NCBI GenBank assembly: GCA_000517005.1
Contig: KI912007.1
Coordinates: 81,676-126,940 of the forward strand
DNA: 45,265 bases
From: Microvirga lupini
GTDB lineage: Bacteria > Pseudomonadota > Alphaproteobacteria > Rhizobiales > Beijerinckiaceae
Direction of reading: 5' to 3'
Below, in pieces: positions 8,507 to 17,212 of the stretch. The notes under the pieces are model-generated. The model worked only from the letters and a program-made list of their open reading frames with translations, did no database searches and was not told the origin of the DNA. The position numbers and the translations under genes are program-made. Each line of letters opens with the position of its first letter. The stretch's first letter is position 1.

Positions 8507-8812
8507 ATGCTAGCCAAGAAGAAATCGTCCGATACCCGAAGCCGACGCGTGACCCGGGTCGAGCCTCCTGTCCTCGAGGAGGCGATCGTCGCGGCGCAGG
8601 GGCTGACAGATGACATCGAAAGCCAGATCGAGATCGCCTCGCAACTCATGGGAATGCCGGAAGACGAGGTGCGGCCGGTCGTCCTGAAGGCCTCAGTGCC
8701 GGCTCGCCGGCCCGTCCAGTTGTCCGAGCGCATCTCCATGCATGAGCGGAGCGAGGGGCCGAAAGTCGTGGTGGTCGAGCGCAAGCGTCCGCGCCTCGTC
8801 ATGCCGAGATAA
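8507..8812 (+). CDS. Conserved-looking hypothetical protein, 101 residues
   Basis: ATG 8507 has an AGGAGA ribosome site 6 bp upstream, so the longer frame opening at 8429 is not used. The protein starts MLAKKKSSDTRSRRVTRVEP, has an acidic helical middle (EEAIVAAQGLTDDIESQIEIASQLMGMPEDEVR) and ends in a basic tail (VVVVERKRPRLVMPR). There is no signal peptide, membrane segment or cysteine. The basic-acidic-basic design suggests a nucleic-acid- or protein-binding accessory protein, but I recognise no family. The DMT transporter gene starts 91 bp downstream on the same strand. Confidence 0.7.
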   Translation: MLAKKKSSDTRSRRVTRVEPPVLEEAIVAAQGLTDDIESQIEIASQLMGMPEDEVRPVVLKASVPARRPVQLSERISMHERSEGPKVVVVERKRPRLVMPR

Positions 8813-8903
8813 TTCCTTTATCCTCCTATCTCGCCCAGGCACGCCGGTTACAGCGGCCAGTCCCTGCGCTTCCCACCGCCGCCGTCCTGCGGGATTGTCC
8901 GAA

Positions 8904-9824
8904 ATGGTCAAAGGTATTCTTCTTGCCTTTCTTGCCTTTGCCGTCTTCGCCTGGGGCGATGCGGTGGTCAAGGAGATCGGGCATGGGCTCGATCCCTTCG
9001 AGGTGACCTTCTTCGGATATCTCATCCCCTTTCTCCTTTCGCCCGTGTTCATGAAGCCCGGCGACAGGCTCGTGGATCTCGTGCGGTGGAACCGGCCGTG
9101 GCTCATGGGGCTTCGGGTTTTCCTGATCGCCATTACGACACCGCTCAGCGTTATGGCCTTCCGGAGCCTGCCCTTCGCCGAGGCCTTCGCTCTTCTGTTC
9201 CTCATGCCCAGCCTCGTCACGATCCTCTCCATCTTCGTGCTGAAGGAGCATGTCCGATGGCGTCGTGGCTTGGCCGTCTGCGCGGCCTTCATCGGCGTGC
9301 TGATCATCGTGCGCCCCGGCTTCAAGGAATTTCTGCCGGGCCACCTGGCCGCTCTCGCCGCCGCCTTGTGTGCGGCAGGCGGTGTCATCACGGGCCGGAT
9401 GATCGGCCACACGGAAAAGCGCTTCACCTTGATCGGAACCGTCTTCCTGGCGACGACCGTTATCGCGGGAATCCTGATGATCCCGGGCTTTGCCTGGCCG
9501 ACGATGCATCAATGGGTGCTGCTGCTCGCCTTCGCGGCAACCGCCTTCGTCGCGCAGGCGGTGTTCATCATCGCGACCATGTACGCCCCGGCTGACCGAC
9601 TCGGAGCGGCTCAATACAGCCAGATTCTCTGGGCATTGGCCATCGGTGCGCTGTTCTTCGACGAATGGCCCGACGCATTGGCATTGGTCGGCATCTTCAT
9701 CGTCGTTGCCGCCGGCCTGTTCATCTTCGCGCGGGAGCAGACCCTTAAGCGGGGGCATCCTCAAGGCAAGGCCCCTGCCGAGTCTGCTCAGTCCGAAACG
9801 GCGACCGCCCCGATATCCCGGTGA
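8904..9824 (+). CDS. EamA/DMT-superfamily transporter
   Basis: 306 residues from ATG 8904, chosen because the first transmembrane helix (GILLAFLAFAVFAWGDAVVK) begins at once; the frame upstream is not protein-like. About ten hydrophobic segments are arranged as two EamA repeats of five, with LPFAEAFALLFLMPSLVTIL typical of the first-repeat end and APADRLGAAQYSQILWALAI of the second. The family exports metabolites such as amino acids, nucleosides or drugs across the inner membrane. The substrate is unknown. The polyketide synthase gene starts 82 bp later on the same strand, so co-transcription and export of that product are possible but unproven. Confidence 0.88.
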   Translation: MVKGILLAFLAFAVFAWGDAVVKEIGHGLDPFEVTFFGYLIPFLLSPVFMKPGDRLVDLVRWNRPWLMGLRVFLIAITTPLSVMAFRSLPFAEAFALLFLMPSLVTILSIFVLKEHVRWRRGLAVCAAFIGVLIIVRPGFKEFLPGHLAALAAALCAAGGVITGRMIGHTEKRFTLIGTVFLATTVIAGILMIPGFAWPTMHQWVLLLAFAATAFVAQAVFIIATMYAPADRLGAAQYSQILWALAIGALFFDEWPDALALVGIFIVVAAGLFIFAREQTLKRGHPQGKAPAESAQSETATAPISR

Positions 9825-9906
9825 AGCCTGCCGAGGTGCGACTTCTACGCCAGCCTTCGTTTCCTCATCCTTGAGGCTGCCCTATCTCCGTCTTCTAGGG
9901 CTCTGA

Positions 9907-11034
9907 ATGCCCGACATTCGGGTCAGGGCCAAGGTTGACAGGATGGTTTCCTTGGCAGGCGCGTATATCAACCGGATCGGGACGTCCGTGCCGCAGCACG
10001 ATGTCCATCAGACCTTCATCGACTTCGTCGACCAGTTTCTCCCCGAGCGAATGGACAAGCTGATCTTCAGGCGGATGGTCCAGCGGTCGGGGATCGAGCA
10101 CCGCTACTCGACCCTCACTCCGAGCGAGAACCTTGAGACAGCGGCTGACCGGGAAGGCTTTTTCCAACCGGGGCAGTTTGCCGGGACGGGCGCCCGCATG
10201 CAGCGCTTCGAAACCCATGCCGTCGATCTTGCCCAGCAGGCTATCGAGGCTCTCGACCTGAATGAGGACCTCGCATCCATTACCCATCTGGTGGTCGCCT
10301 CCTGCACCGGCTTTACAGCCCCGGGACTCGATCAGCAGATCATGGAGCGGTTGGGGCTCAATCCCTCCATCGAGCGTACCATGGTCGGGTTCATGGGCTG
10401 CGCCGCCGCTATCAACGCTTTGAAGGTTGCCCATCACATCGTCCGGTCAGAGCCGACCGCCAAGGTTCTGGTGGTCAATCTGGAGCTCTGCACGCTCCAC
10501 CTTCAGGAAAGCTCAGACCTTGAGGTCATCCTCAGCGCCCTCCTCTTCGGCGACGGATGCGCGGCAAGCCTCGTATCGGCGGAACCGGAAGGCATCGCGC
10601 TCAAGGATTTCCGCGTCGCAACGATTCCGGATACCCGCGATCTCATCACTTGGCGGATCGGCGATGCGGGCTTCGAGATGAGCCTGTCCGGAGAGGTCCC
10701 TCAGCAGATCGCGAAGGCGCTTCGCCACGAGGCCACCCGCAATGACGATGGCGGCATCCTGCGCGGGCAGCACAAGGACGATTTCGACCTCTGGGCGGTC
10801 CATGCCGGCGGGAGAACGATTCTCGACGCGGTTGAACAGGGCCTCGATCTCGGGCCCGATGCATTGCGCTGGTCGCGCGGCGTATTGCGGGACTTCGGCA
10901 ATATGTCCTCTGCGACGCTGATGTTCGTACTCGGTCGGATCATGCAGGATGCCCCGCCGAGCTCGAATGGTCTCGGCATGGCATTCGGTCCGGGACTGGT
11001 GGCCGAGACCTTCCGCTTCACCCTTGCCGGATAG
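9907..11034 (+). CDS. Type III polyketide synthase
   Basis: 375 residues of the chalcone/stilbene synthase superfamily. It would condense an acyl starter with malonyl-CoA units without an acyl carrier protein. The catalytic triad is visible: Cys165 in VGFMGCAAAINAL, His299 in LWAVHAGGRTILDAV and Asn332 in DFGNMSSATLMFVL; the thiolase-fold segment SCTGFTAPGLDQQIM and the C-terminal GMAFGPGLVAETF loop are also present. The bacterial homologues closest in style make alkylresorcinols or alkylpyrones. The start could be ATG 9907 (AGGG upstream) or ATG 9943. It is the first gene of a tight operon: 8 bp to the methyltransferase, then two ATGA overlaps. Confidence 0.95.
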   Translation: MPDIRVRAKVDRMVSLAGAYINRIGTSVPQHDVHQTFIDFVDQFLPERMDKLIFRRMVQRSGIEHRYSTLTPSENLETAADREGFFQPGQFAGTGARMQRFETHAVDLAQQAIEALDLNEDLASITHLVVASCTGFTAPGLDQQIMERLGLNPSIERTMVGFMGCAAAINALKVAHHIVRSEPTAKVLVVNLELCTLHLQESSDLEVILSALLFGDGCAASLVSAEPEGIALKDFRVATIPDTRDLITWRIGDAGFEMSLSGEVPQQIAKALRHEATRNDDGGILRGQHKDDFDLWAVHAGGRTILDAVEQGLDLGPDALRWSRGVLRDFGNMSSATLMFVLGRIMQDAPPSSNGLGMAFGPGLVAETFRFTLAG

Positions 11035-11042
11035 AGACCGCC

Positions 11043-11756
11043 ATGGGCCGGAGTTTCGCCGAGCGCAGCCCCGAGACGGAATGGATGGATACCGAGTCCG
11101 TCAGCCTCGACGATTATCGCGCCTGCCTGAAGGATTTGGCCACGGTCAATGTCGTGACCATGACCCATGGACCGGTTCTGAAATGGCTCGACCGTGCCAC
11201 CCGTCACCTGGGCGCCAATGAGCGCGTGACGATCCTCGATGTCGGCTATGGATACGGCGACCTGCTGCGGCGGATCCATGCCTGGGGTCGCCGCCGGAAC
11301 CGCGCCATCGAGCTGATCGGCGTCGATCTCAACCCCATGAGCGAGCCGATTGCCCGCGCCGCGACGCCGGCCGGTGTTGCCATCGATTATCGAACCGGCA
11401 ACGTATTCGATTTCCAGCCTGAGCGGCCCATCGATTTCGTCATCTGCTCGCAGACGACGCATCATATGTCGAATGACGAGCTTATAGGCTTCGTCCGTTG
11501 GATGGAGCGGGTCGCCGCGCGCGGCTGGTTCATTGCCGACCTCCACCGCCACCCCATCCCGTTCCATTTCTTCCGCGCCTTGTCCTGGGCAGCCCGGTGG
11601 CATCGCTTCGTCCGGCATGACGGCCCGATCTCGATCGCCCGTAGCTTCCGCCGAAAGGATTGGGAGAAAATCCTGGCTTCAGCCGGTCTCGAACCCGGAA
11701 CGGCTCGGATCCGCTGGTATCCGTCCTTTCGCCTCTGCGTGAGCCGGTTGAAATGA
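11043..11756 (+). CDS. Class I SAM-dependent methyltransferase of the polyketide operon
   Basis: 237 residues. The SAM-binding motif I is ILDVGYGYGDLL (about 65-76), the acidic end of strand 2 is LIGVDLNPMSE, and the post-motif region is DFVICSQTTHHMSNDEL. It begins 8 bp after the polyketide synthase and its TGA overlaps the next ATG. UbiE/UbiG-like methyltransferases in type III polyketide operons (for example srsB and bpsB systems) methylate phenolic oxygen or ring carbon of the product, and this gene most likely does the same. The target atom cannot be told from sequence. Confidence 0.88.
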   Translation: MGRSFAERSPETEWMDTESVSLDDYRACLKDLATVNVVTMTHGPVLKWLDRATRHLGANERVTILDVGYGYGDLLRRIHAWGRRRNRAIELIGVDLNPMSEPIARAATPAGVAIDYRTGNVFDFQPERPIDFVICSQTTHHMSNDELIGFVRWMERVAARGWFIADLHRHPIPFHFFRALSWAARWHRFVRHDGPISIARSFRRKDWEKILASAGLEPGTARIRWYPSFRLCVSRLK

Positions 11757-12907
11757 GCGGTGGAAGCAAGGAGGAAATCGTGATCGTGGGCGGCGGCCCT
11801 GCCGGCGCAGCCGCAGCCTGCATTCTCGCGGGCGCCAAGCGTCCCGTCCTTCTGATCGAGCGGGATGCGGAGCCACGGCACAAGGTCTGCGGCGAATTTC
11901 TGAGCATCGAGGCTCAGACCTATTTGGCCCATCTCGGCATCGATCTCGACGCTCTTGGGGCAAGCAGCATCTCGCGCCTGCGCCTCGTTCGGAAACGTAA
12001 GCTGATCGAAGTCGGCCTGCCCTTCGTCGCCAAAGGATTGTCCCGCAGGATCCTGGACGAGGCTCTGCTGCAGCAGGCCCGTTCCCGAGGAGCCCGGATC
12101 ATCCGGGGCATGGCTGTGAGGACCGTCTCGGCCGATCCCTCGCAGATACGCATCGACACAGGCGCTCACGGCACGATTGCTGCGGGTGCCGTGTTCCTGG
12201 CAACGGGCAAGCATGACGTCAGAGGGGTGAAGCGGGTATCGGCCGGCGCCATGGACGACCTTATCGGCTTCAAGATGCATTATCGATTGGCGAGGAAGCA
12301 GCAGCAGGCGCTTGAGGACGCCGTCGAAATCATTCTCTTCTCGGGCGGTTATGCCGGGCTTCAGTTGGTCGAGCAGGACATCGCCAATCTCTGCCTCGTC
12401 GTTTCCCGAAAATGTTTCGAACAGGTCGGCAAGAGCTGGGATAGCCTTCTCGATCACATCGTCGACGAGTGTCCGCATCTGGCGGAGCGGCTGCAAGGCA
12501 CAGAACCACTCTTCGAGCGGCCGCTTTCAATCTTCCAAATCCCTTATGGCTTTCTCCACCTGGCAGATCCAACCGAGCCGCAAGGCTTGTTCCGTGTGGG
12601 CGATCAGGTCGGCGTCATACCATCCTTTACCGGCGAGGGCATGTCGATTGCTCTCCACAGCGGATACCTCGCCGCCTCGATCTTCCTTGCGTATGGCAGA
12701 GCGAGTTCGCTCTTCCACCACCAGATGCGGTTCGATATCCAAAGGTCGATCCGGCTGGCATCCATCCTGAATCACGCTGTACGACACGCGATGGGCCAAC
12801 AGGCGGTCTTTCATCTCTGCCGGATCTGGCCCGCCACGATGCAGCATGTCACGACCCTGACCCGCGTTCAGGAGGCCTCCATGAGCAGAGCGCTCCTTGC
12901 GCCATGA
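11753..12907 (+). CDS. FAD-dependent oxidoreductase (geranylgeranyl reductase/UbiH-like) of the polyketide operon
   Basis: 384 residues from ATG 11753, which overlaps the stop of the methyltransferase. The dinucleotide-binding motif IVIVGGGPAGAAAACIL is at 9-25, then E36-R37 for ribose contact, the conserved KVCGEFLS (Cys46), and the second FAD motif GDQVGVIPSFTGEGMSIAL around residue 283. This set is typical of group A flavin monooxygenases and prenyl reductases, and such genes recur beside type III polyketide synthases. The likely role is hydroxylating the aromatic ring toward a hydroquinone/quinone, as SrsC does. Reduction of an alkyl chain is the alternative. Confidence 0.88.
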   Translation: MSGGSKEEIVIVGGGPAGAAAACILAGAKRPVLLIERDAEPRHKVCGEFLSIEAQTYLAHLGIDLDALGASSISRLRLVRKRKLIEVGLPFVAKGLSRRILDEALLQQARSRGARIIRGMAVRTVSADPSQIRIDTGAHGTIAAGAVFLATGKHDVRGVKRVSAGAMDDLIGFKMHYRLARKQQQALEDAVEIILFSGGYAGLQLVEQDIANLCLVVSRKCFEQVGKSWDSLLDHIVDECPHLAERLQGTEPLFERPLSIFQIPYGFLHLADPTEPQGLFRVGDQVGVIPSFTGEGMSIALHSGYLAASIFLAYGRASSLFHHQMRFDIQRSIRLASILNHAVRHAMGQQAVFHLCRIWPATMQHVTTLTRVQEASMSRALLAP

Positions 12908-13761
12908 TCATCCCCAGGAAGCCACAGACATCCGCCGAGGTCGCGGAGCATTACGATGAGCTCGATCCCTTCTATCGCGAGATCTGGGGCGAGCACGTCC
13001 ATCATGGCCTCTGGGTAACAGGCCGGGAAACGCCGGATCAGGCGGTCGAGGCCCTGATTGCACATCTCGCCGACGGACTAGCGCTGAAGCCCGGACAGCA
13101 TGTCTGCGACATCGGCTGCGGCTATGGCGCGACGGCGGAATGGCTTGCCGAAAATCACGGTGTTCACGTCACCGGCATCACCCTCTCGTCCGCACAGCTC
13201 CGGCAGGCACAACACCGCGCGACCGGCTCATCCCTCCTCCATTTCATGGAGCAGGATTGGCTCGCGAACACATTCGAGGATGGTGTCTTCGACCATATGA
13301 TCGCCATCGAGAGTTCCGAGCACATGTCCGACAAGCAGCGGTTCTTCAATGAAGCGTATCGCACCTTAAGACCAGGTGGACGGCTTGCCGTCTATGCCTG
13401 GCTCGCCCGCGACGACACCCGCTCATGGGAGGAGCGCCTGCTCCTTGAGCCAATCTGTCGCGAAGGCCGTCTGCCTGGGATGGGCACCGAGCCGGAATAT
13501 CGCGAATGGGCTGAGAGGGCCGGCTTCACGGTCGATGGATTCGAGGACCTCAGCGCGAAAGTGAAGCGCACTTGGTCTCTCTGTGCCAGACGGGTTGCGA
13601 AGAAGATCGTGACTCATTCACACTACCGGCGCTACCTGCTCGACGCGCGCTCCAGGAACCGCATCTTCGCCTTGAGCCTTCCGCGCATCTGGCTGGCCTA
13701 TACCATAGGATCGATGCGCTACGGATTTCTGACGGCCCACAAACCATCAAGTTCATCCTGA
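12904..13761 (+). CDS. Second SAM-dependent methyltransferase of the polyketide operon (gamma-tocopherol methyltransferase-like)
   Basis: 285 residues from ATG 12904, overlapping the upstream stop by 4 bp. The N-terminal EHYDELDPFYREIWGEHVHH is the signature of the gamma-tocopherol/sterol/cyclopropane-type methyltransferase group, followed by motif I VCDIGCGYGATAEWL (around G71), GITLSSAQLRQA and the SSEHMSDK segment. The group methylates lipid-soluble aromatic rings or related lipids. Its place at the end of the operon suggests a second methylation of the polyketide-derived ring. It ends 2 bp from the convergent ankyrin gene, so the operon stops here. Confidence 0.88.
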   Translation: MIIPRKPQTSAEVAEHYDELDPFYREIWGEHVHHGLWVTGRETPDQAVEALIAHLADGLALKPGQHVCDIGCGYGATAEWLAENHGVHVTGITLSSAQLRQAQHRATGSSLLHFMEQDWLANTFEDGVFDHMIAIESSEHMSDKQRFFNEAYRTLRPGGRLAVYAWLARDDTRSWEERLLLEPICREGRLPGMGTEPEYREWAERAGFTVDGFEDLSAKVKRTWSLCARRVAKKIVTHSHYRRYLLDARSRNRIFALSLPRIWLAYTIGSMRYGFLTAHKPSSSS

Positions 13762-13763
13762 GA

Positions 13764-14291
13764 TCAGGATTTCCGTACCGCCTGGGCAAGATGCTCTGCC
13801 GTGTCGGCTGCGCCCATGGCGCTGGCAAGCGCTTCGGCGGTGAGGCCGCCCGCATCGCGGGCCTGGAGATCCGCTCCTCGCGCGAGAAGTGCTTCTACGA
13901 TTTCACTACGGTTGAACATGGCGGCGATCATGAGCGGGGTCTTCCCGCCCTCGCTGCGGCCGTTGGCATCGGCTCCCCCATCCAGCAGGCACCGGATCGT
14001 TGCCATGTCGCCCTTGAAAGCCGCACCGGCCAAGGGCGTCTGACCGCGATCATTGGCGAGTTCCGGGTCTGCGCCATGCGCGAGAAGAACCCGCACGGCC
14101 TCGACATGCCCGTGATAGCTCGCCAGCATCAGGAGCGAGTCGCCCTTCTCGTTGCGCAGGTTCGGCGGCAGACCCATGCGCAGCAATTCCTCGAGTTCCT
14201 GAGCCTGCCCTGCCCTGGCATGTTGAAAGACCCGCTGCGCGAAGGCGATGGTTTCCTCGTCCAGTTCCGGCTTGGGCGGTTCATTCTGCAT
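13764..14291 (-). CDS. Ankyrin repeat protein
   Basis: 175 residues with a short acidic lead (MQNEPPKPELDEETIAFAQ) and about four ankyrin repeats: GLPPNLRNEKGDSLLMLASY, then GADPELANDRGQTPLAGAAF, GADANGRSEGGKTPLMIAAM and GADLQARDAGGLTAEALASA. There is no signal peptide, so it is cytosolic. Small ankyrin proteins of this form are common in Hyphomicrobiales; the partner is unknown. The nucleoside hydrolase gene ends 36 bp upstream on the same strand, so the two are probably co-transcribed. Confidence 0.9.
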   Translation of the reverse strand: MQNEPPKPELDEETIAFAQRVFQHARAGQAQELEELLRMGLPPNLRNEKGDSLLMLASYHGHVEAVRVLLAHGADPELANDRGQTPLAGAAFKGDMATIRCLLDGGADANGRSEGGKTPLMIAAMFNRSEIVEALLARGADLQARDAGGLTAEALASAMGAADTAEHLAQAVRKS

Positions 14292-14327
14292 GTTGCTCTC
14301 CAGACCACTCGCGAGATGGGTCGTGCC

Positions 14328-15251
14328 TCAGATCGCGGTCAGTTTCGCGGCGAGAAGGTCAAGCACGGCTGGACCCTCGACACCCATGGCGACTTGAACC
14401 AGCTTCCCTTTCTCGTCGATCGTCAACGCTCCGGCTTCTTCCGAGGATCCGGTGTTCACGGTCAAGCGCAAATCCTCCAGACGGAAGAGTTCCGGCGCCA
14501 GTGCGAACAGCATCACGCAGGGATCGTGGAGCGGACGGCTTTCCTGATGCGTCTTCGTCTCGAAATACGATTCGATAAGGTCAGCGACCATGGTGGCGAG
14601 TGGCTTCCCTGCGGCCCGCAGCGCTTGCGCGAATTCCCGCGTGGCGCGCACCCGCCGCGTCACGTCTAGCGGCACGAGCACGAGGGGTAAGCCCGATGGC
14701 ACGACGACAGCCGCCGCTTCGGGATCGGCCCACAGGTTGAACTCGGAGCGCGGACCGACATTGCCCGCTTCGTGGATCACGCCTCCCATGGCGATGATCC
14801 GGCCGATGCGCTTGGCGGCCGCAGGTTTTTCGAGGATGAGACGGGCGATGTTCGTCAATGGTCCAAGGGCGAGCACATCGACCGTGCTGGCTGGTACACT
14901 GAGCAACAGATCGGCAAGCCATTCGACAGCGGACTGGTTTTCCGGCTGGCGCACGGGATCGAGCAGATCGACACCGCCGATGCCATCCTTTCCATGCAGG
15001 TTCAAGGGCTCCGGTCCCGGTCGGGAGAGAGGAGCAGCCGCGCCCACGAGTACCGGAATATCCTCCTGGCCGGCGAAGGCCAGCAGCCGGCTCGCATTGC
15101 GCGTCGTCGTCTCAAGGCCGATATTGCCGGCGACAGTCGTCATGCCCCTGATCGAGAATTCGGGTGAGGCGAGCGCAAGCAGGATACCGATGGCATCGTC
15201 GATCCCTGGATCCGTGTCGATGACGATCTGCCGGGGTTTTGCGTGAGGCAT
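14328..15251 (-). CDS. Inosine/uridine-preferring nucleoside hydrolase
   Basis: 307 residues, standard length for the family. The N-terminal calcium-binding motif is VIDTDPGIDDAIGILLAL; further family marks are NIGLETTTRNASRLL, LALGPLTNIARL, IIAMGGVIHEAGNVGPRSEFNLWADPEAA (metal/ribose site) and the histidine of RPLHDPCVM. The enzyme splits ribonucleosides into base and ribose. The start ATG 15251 lies 29 bp from the divergent adenine deaminase gene (start 15281). Together with the deaminases, ABC importer and phosphoribosyltransferase nearby it fits purine nucleoside scavenging. Confidence 0.95.
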   Translation of the reverse strand: MPHAKPRQIVIDTDPGIDDAIGILLALASPEFSIRGMTTVAGNIGLETTTRNASRLLAFAGQEDIPVLVGAAAPLSRPGPEPLNLHGKDGIGGVDLLDPVRQPENQSAVEWLADLLLSVPASTVDVLALGPLTNIARLILEKPAAAKRIGRIIAMGGVIHEAGNVGPRSEFNLWADPEAAAVVVPSGLPLVLVPLDVTRRVRATREFAQALRAAGKPLATMVADLIESYFETKTHQESRPLHDPCVMLFALAPELFRLEDLRLTVNTGSSEEAGALTIDEKGKLVQVAMGVEGPAVLDLLAAKLTAI

Positions 15252-15280
15252 GATGAGGCTAGAAACCTTGCTGTGAGTCC

Positions 15281-17209
15281 GTGACGCCGCTTATCCGACA
15301 CCGGACGGAATTTGACCATAGCCACAGGTGCCTCGTGACCCATGCAGCCTCGCTTCCCGACGACCTCCTGGTAAATGCCTCAGATGAGGTGCGCATCCGG
15401 CAGGATCTCGTCCTGGTCGCTCTGGGCAAGCGGCCTGCCGATATGCTGTTGCGGGTCGGTCGCCTGCTCGACGTTCACACGCGAACTTGGGCAGAGGATC
15501 AGGAGGTCGCCATTCGCGGACGGCGCATCGCCTGGACTGGACCGGCGGGCACCTTCCCCGGAACGGCTGTCGCACGTGCGGATCGGAGCCATCTCGCTGC
15601 CGCTCCTGGCTTCGGCGAGGTCCACAAGCATATCGAGAGCTCTCACATCACGCCGGAATACGAGGCGGCGCTCGTTCTGCCGCGCGGCAACACCTGGACC
15701 TGTGAGGCCAGCCATGAATTCTCGAATGTGGACGGTCCCCACAATCTAGAATTCTGGCTCACCGCCCGGCGGCACGGCTCGCCGATGAAGATCTTCCCTC
15801 TGCCCGGTTCTGCCGTTCCACCGACGGCCTATGAATGGGGCGGCGGATATTACGGGTACGACGAGCAGGCAGGTTTTCTCAAAGAAAGCCTCATGGTCGC
15901 CGGCCTTGACGAGGTCATGGATTGGCCTGCCGTCTGGAACCCGGAGAATCCATCGCACAAGCGGCTCTGGGGGATGATCCAGGCCACATTCGAGAAGCGC
16001 GGCGTCGTGGAAGGTCATGGCGCGGGGCTGCGCGATCTCGATTCCATCAATGCCTTCGCTGCCGCGGGACTTGCCTCCGATCACGAGGGCTGGACGGCGG
16101 AAGAAGTCTGGGACAAGCTTCGTCACGGCATCTTCATCGAGATCAGGCCGCATTCGATGCCGGAGATCATTTCCGGCGTTCTCCAGCGCGGCCTCTCCGA
16201 CTGGTCGCAGGTGGCGTTCGCCACCGACGACCGCAGCGCGTCGGATACTCTGCGGATGGGTGCCACGGATCACAATGTCCGCCTCGCCATCGAGTCGGGC
16301 CTTACGCCTGAAATCGCGATTCAATGCGTGACTATCAACCCAGCCCGCCATATGCGGTTGACACCCTGGGTCGGCAGCATCGCGCCCGGCCGTTTCGCGG
16401 ATATCGTGCTGCTCGACAATGCCGCAAAGCTCTCCATTGCCGAGGTCTGGGCCGATGGAAAGCCGGTGTCCAAGGGAGCGGACTACTTCGGTCCCCTGCC
16501 CTCCATCGACTGGCCGGACTGGGCCTCGAAGACCATCAACATCAAGCGGAGGATCGAGCCTAAAGATTTTGCTATCGCGGCTGCGCCGGATCGCAGCACC
16601 ATGCAGGCGGCGCTGCTGCGCCCGTTCCACTGGCATGACGACTTCATCACCATGGAACTTCCCGTCGAGAACGGTGAGATTCAGCGCGATCCTGACCGGA
16701 ACATCACGAAATTCGCCATCGTCGACCGCTTTTCAGGCGAAGGAAAAATCTCACGCATGTTCTGGCTCGGCTGCGGCCCTAAGACACCCGACACGGCTGT
16801 CGGCTGCACGGTCGCTCACGACAAACACAATCTCTGGATCGTCGGATCCTCCGACGAAGCCATGGCGATGGTGGCCAACCGCGTCGCCGAAATCGGCGGC
16901 GGCTGGGTTCTCGTCAGCGGCGGCAAGGTTCTGGCCGAGGTGCGCTACGAGATTGGCGGGCTGATGACTCAGCGCCCGGCGGCAGAACTCGATGTCGAGA
17001 TGCAGCAGCTTTACGCGGAGGCGGCAAAGATCGAATGGCTCTACGAGCCGACCTTCTCGCCGCGCTGGTATCCGGGCTTCCCGGAGCGATTGCAGTTCGC
17101 GACCCTCACCTGCGCACCTTGGCGCTGGGTTCTGGTCGCACCGTGCGAGGCCGCCCCGCAGGGCTTCGTCAATGTGGCGACCGGGGAGACGCACCCGGTC
17201 GTCTGGTAA
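15281..17209 (+). CDS. Adenine deaminase (amidohydrolase superfamily)
   Basis: 642 residues from GTG 15281; a second GTG at 15335 is an alternative. Adenine deaminase converts adenine to hypoxanthine and ammonia. The amidohydrolase barrel includes the metal motif GEVHKHIESSHITPEYEAA (H115, H117), PRGNTWTCEASHEFSNVDG, the EGHGAGLRDLDSI and ASDHEGWTAEE segments, and the FATDDRSASD aspartate. The C-terminal ~230 residues form the extra domain seen in AdeC/Ade enzymes. It departs from the usual GFIDAHVHIESS wording (GFGEVHKHIESS), so it belongs to the alternative adenine deaminase branch and substrate identity is a little less sure. It converges on the amidohydrolase gene, 3 bp apart. Confidence 0.88.
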   Translation: MTPLIRHRTEFDHSHRCLVTHAASLPDDLLVNASDEVRIRQDLVLVALGKRPADMLLRVGRLLDVHTRTWAEDQEVAIRGRRIAWTGPAGTFPGTAVARADRSHLAAAPGFGEVHKHIESSHITPEYEAALVLPRGNTWTCEASHEFSNVDGPHNLEFWLTARRHGSPMKIFPLPGSAVPPTAYEWGGGYYGYDEQAGFLKESLMVAGLDEVMDWPAVWNPENPSHKRLWGMIQATFEKRGVVEGHGAGLRDLDSINAFAAAGLASDHEGWTAEEVWDKLRHGIFIEIRPHSMPEIISGVLQRGLSDWSQVAFATDDRSASDTLRMGATDHNVRLAIESGLTPEIAIQCVTINPARHMRLTPWVGSIAPGRFADIVLLDNAAKLSIAEVWADGKPVSKGADYFGPLPSIDWPDWASKTINIKRRIEPKDFAIAAAPDRSTMQAALLRPFHWHDDFITMELPVENGEIQRDPDRNITKFAIVDRFSGEGKISRMFWLGCGPKTPDTAVGCTVAHDKHNLWIVGSSDEAMAMVANRVAEIGGGWVLVSGGKVLAEVRYEIGGLMTQRPAAELDVEMQQLYAEAAKIEWLYEPTFSPRWYPGFPERLQFATLTCAPWRWVLVAPCEAAPQGFVNVATGETHPVVW

Positions 17210-17212
17210 GGA

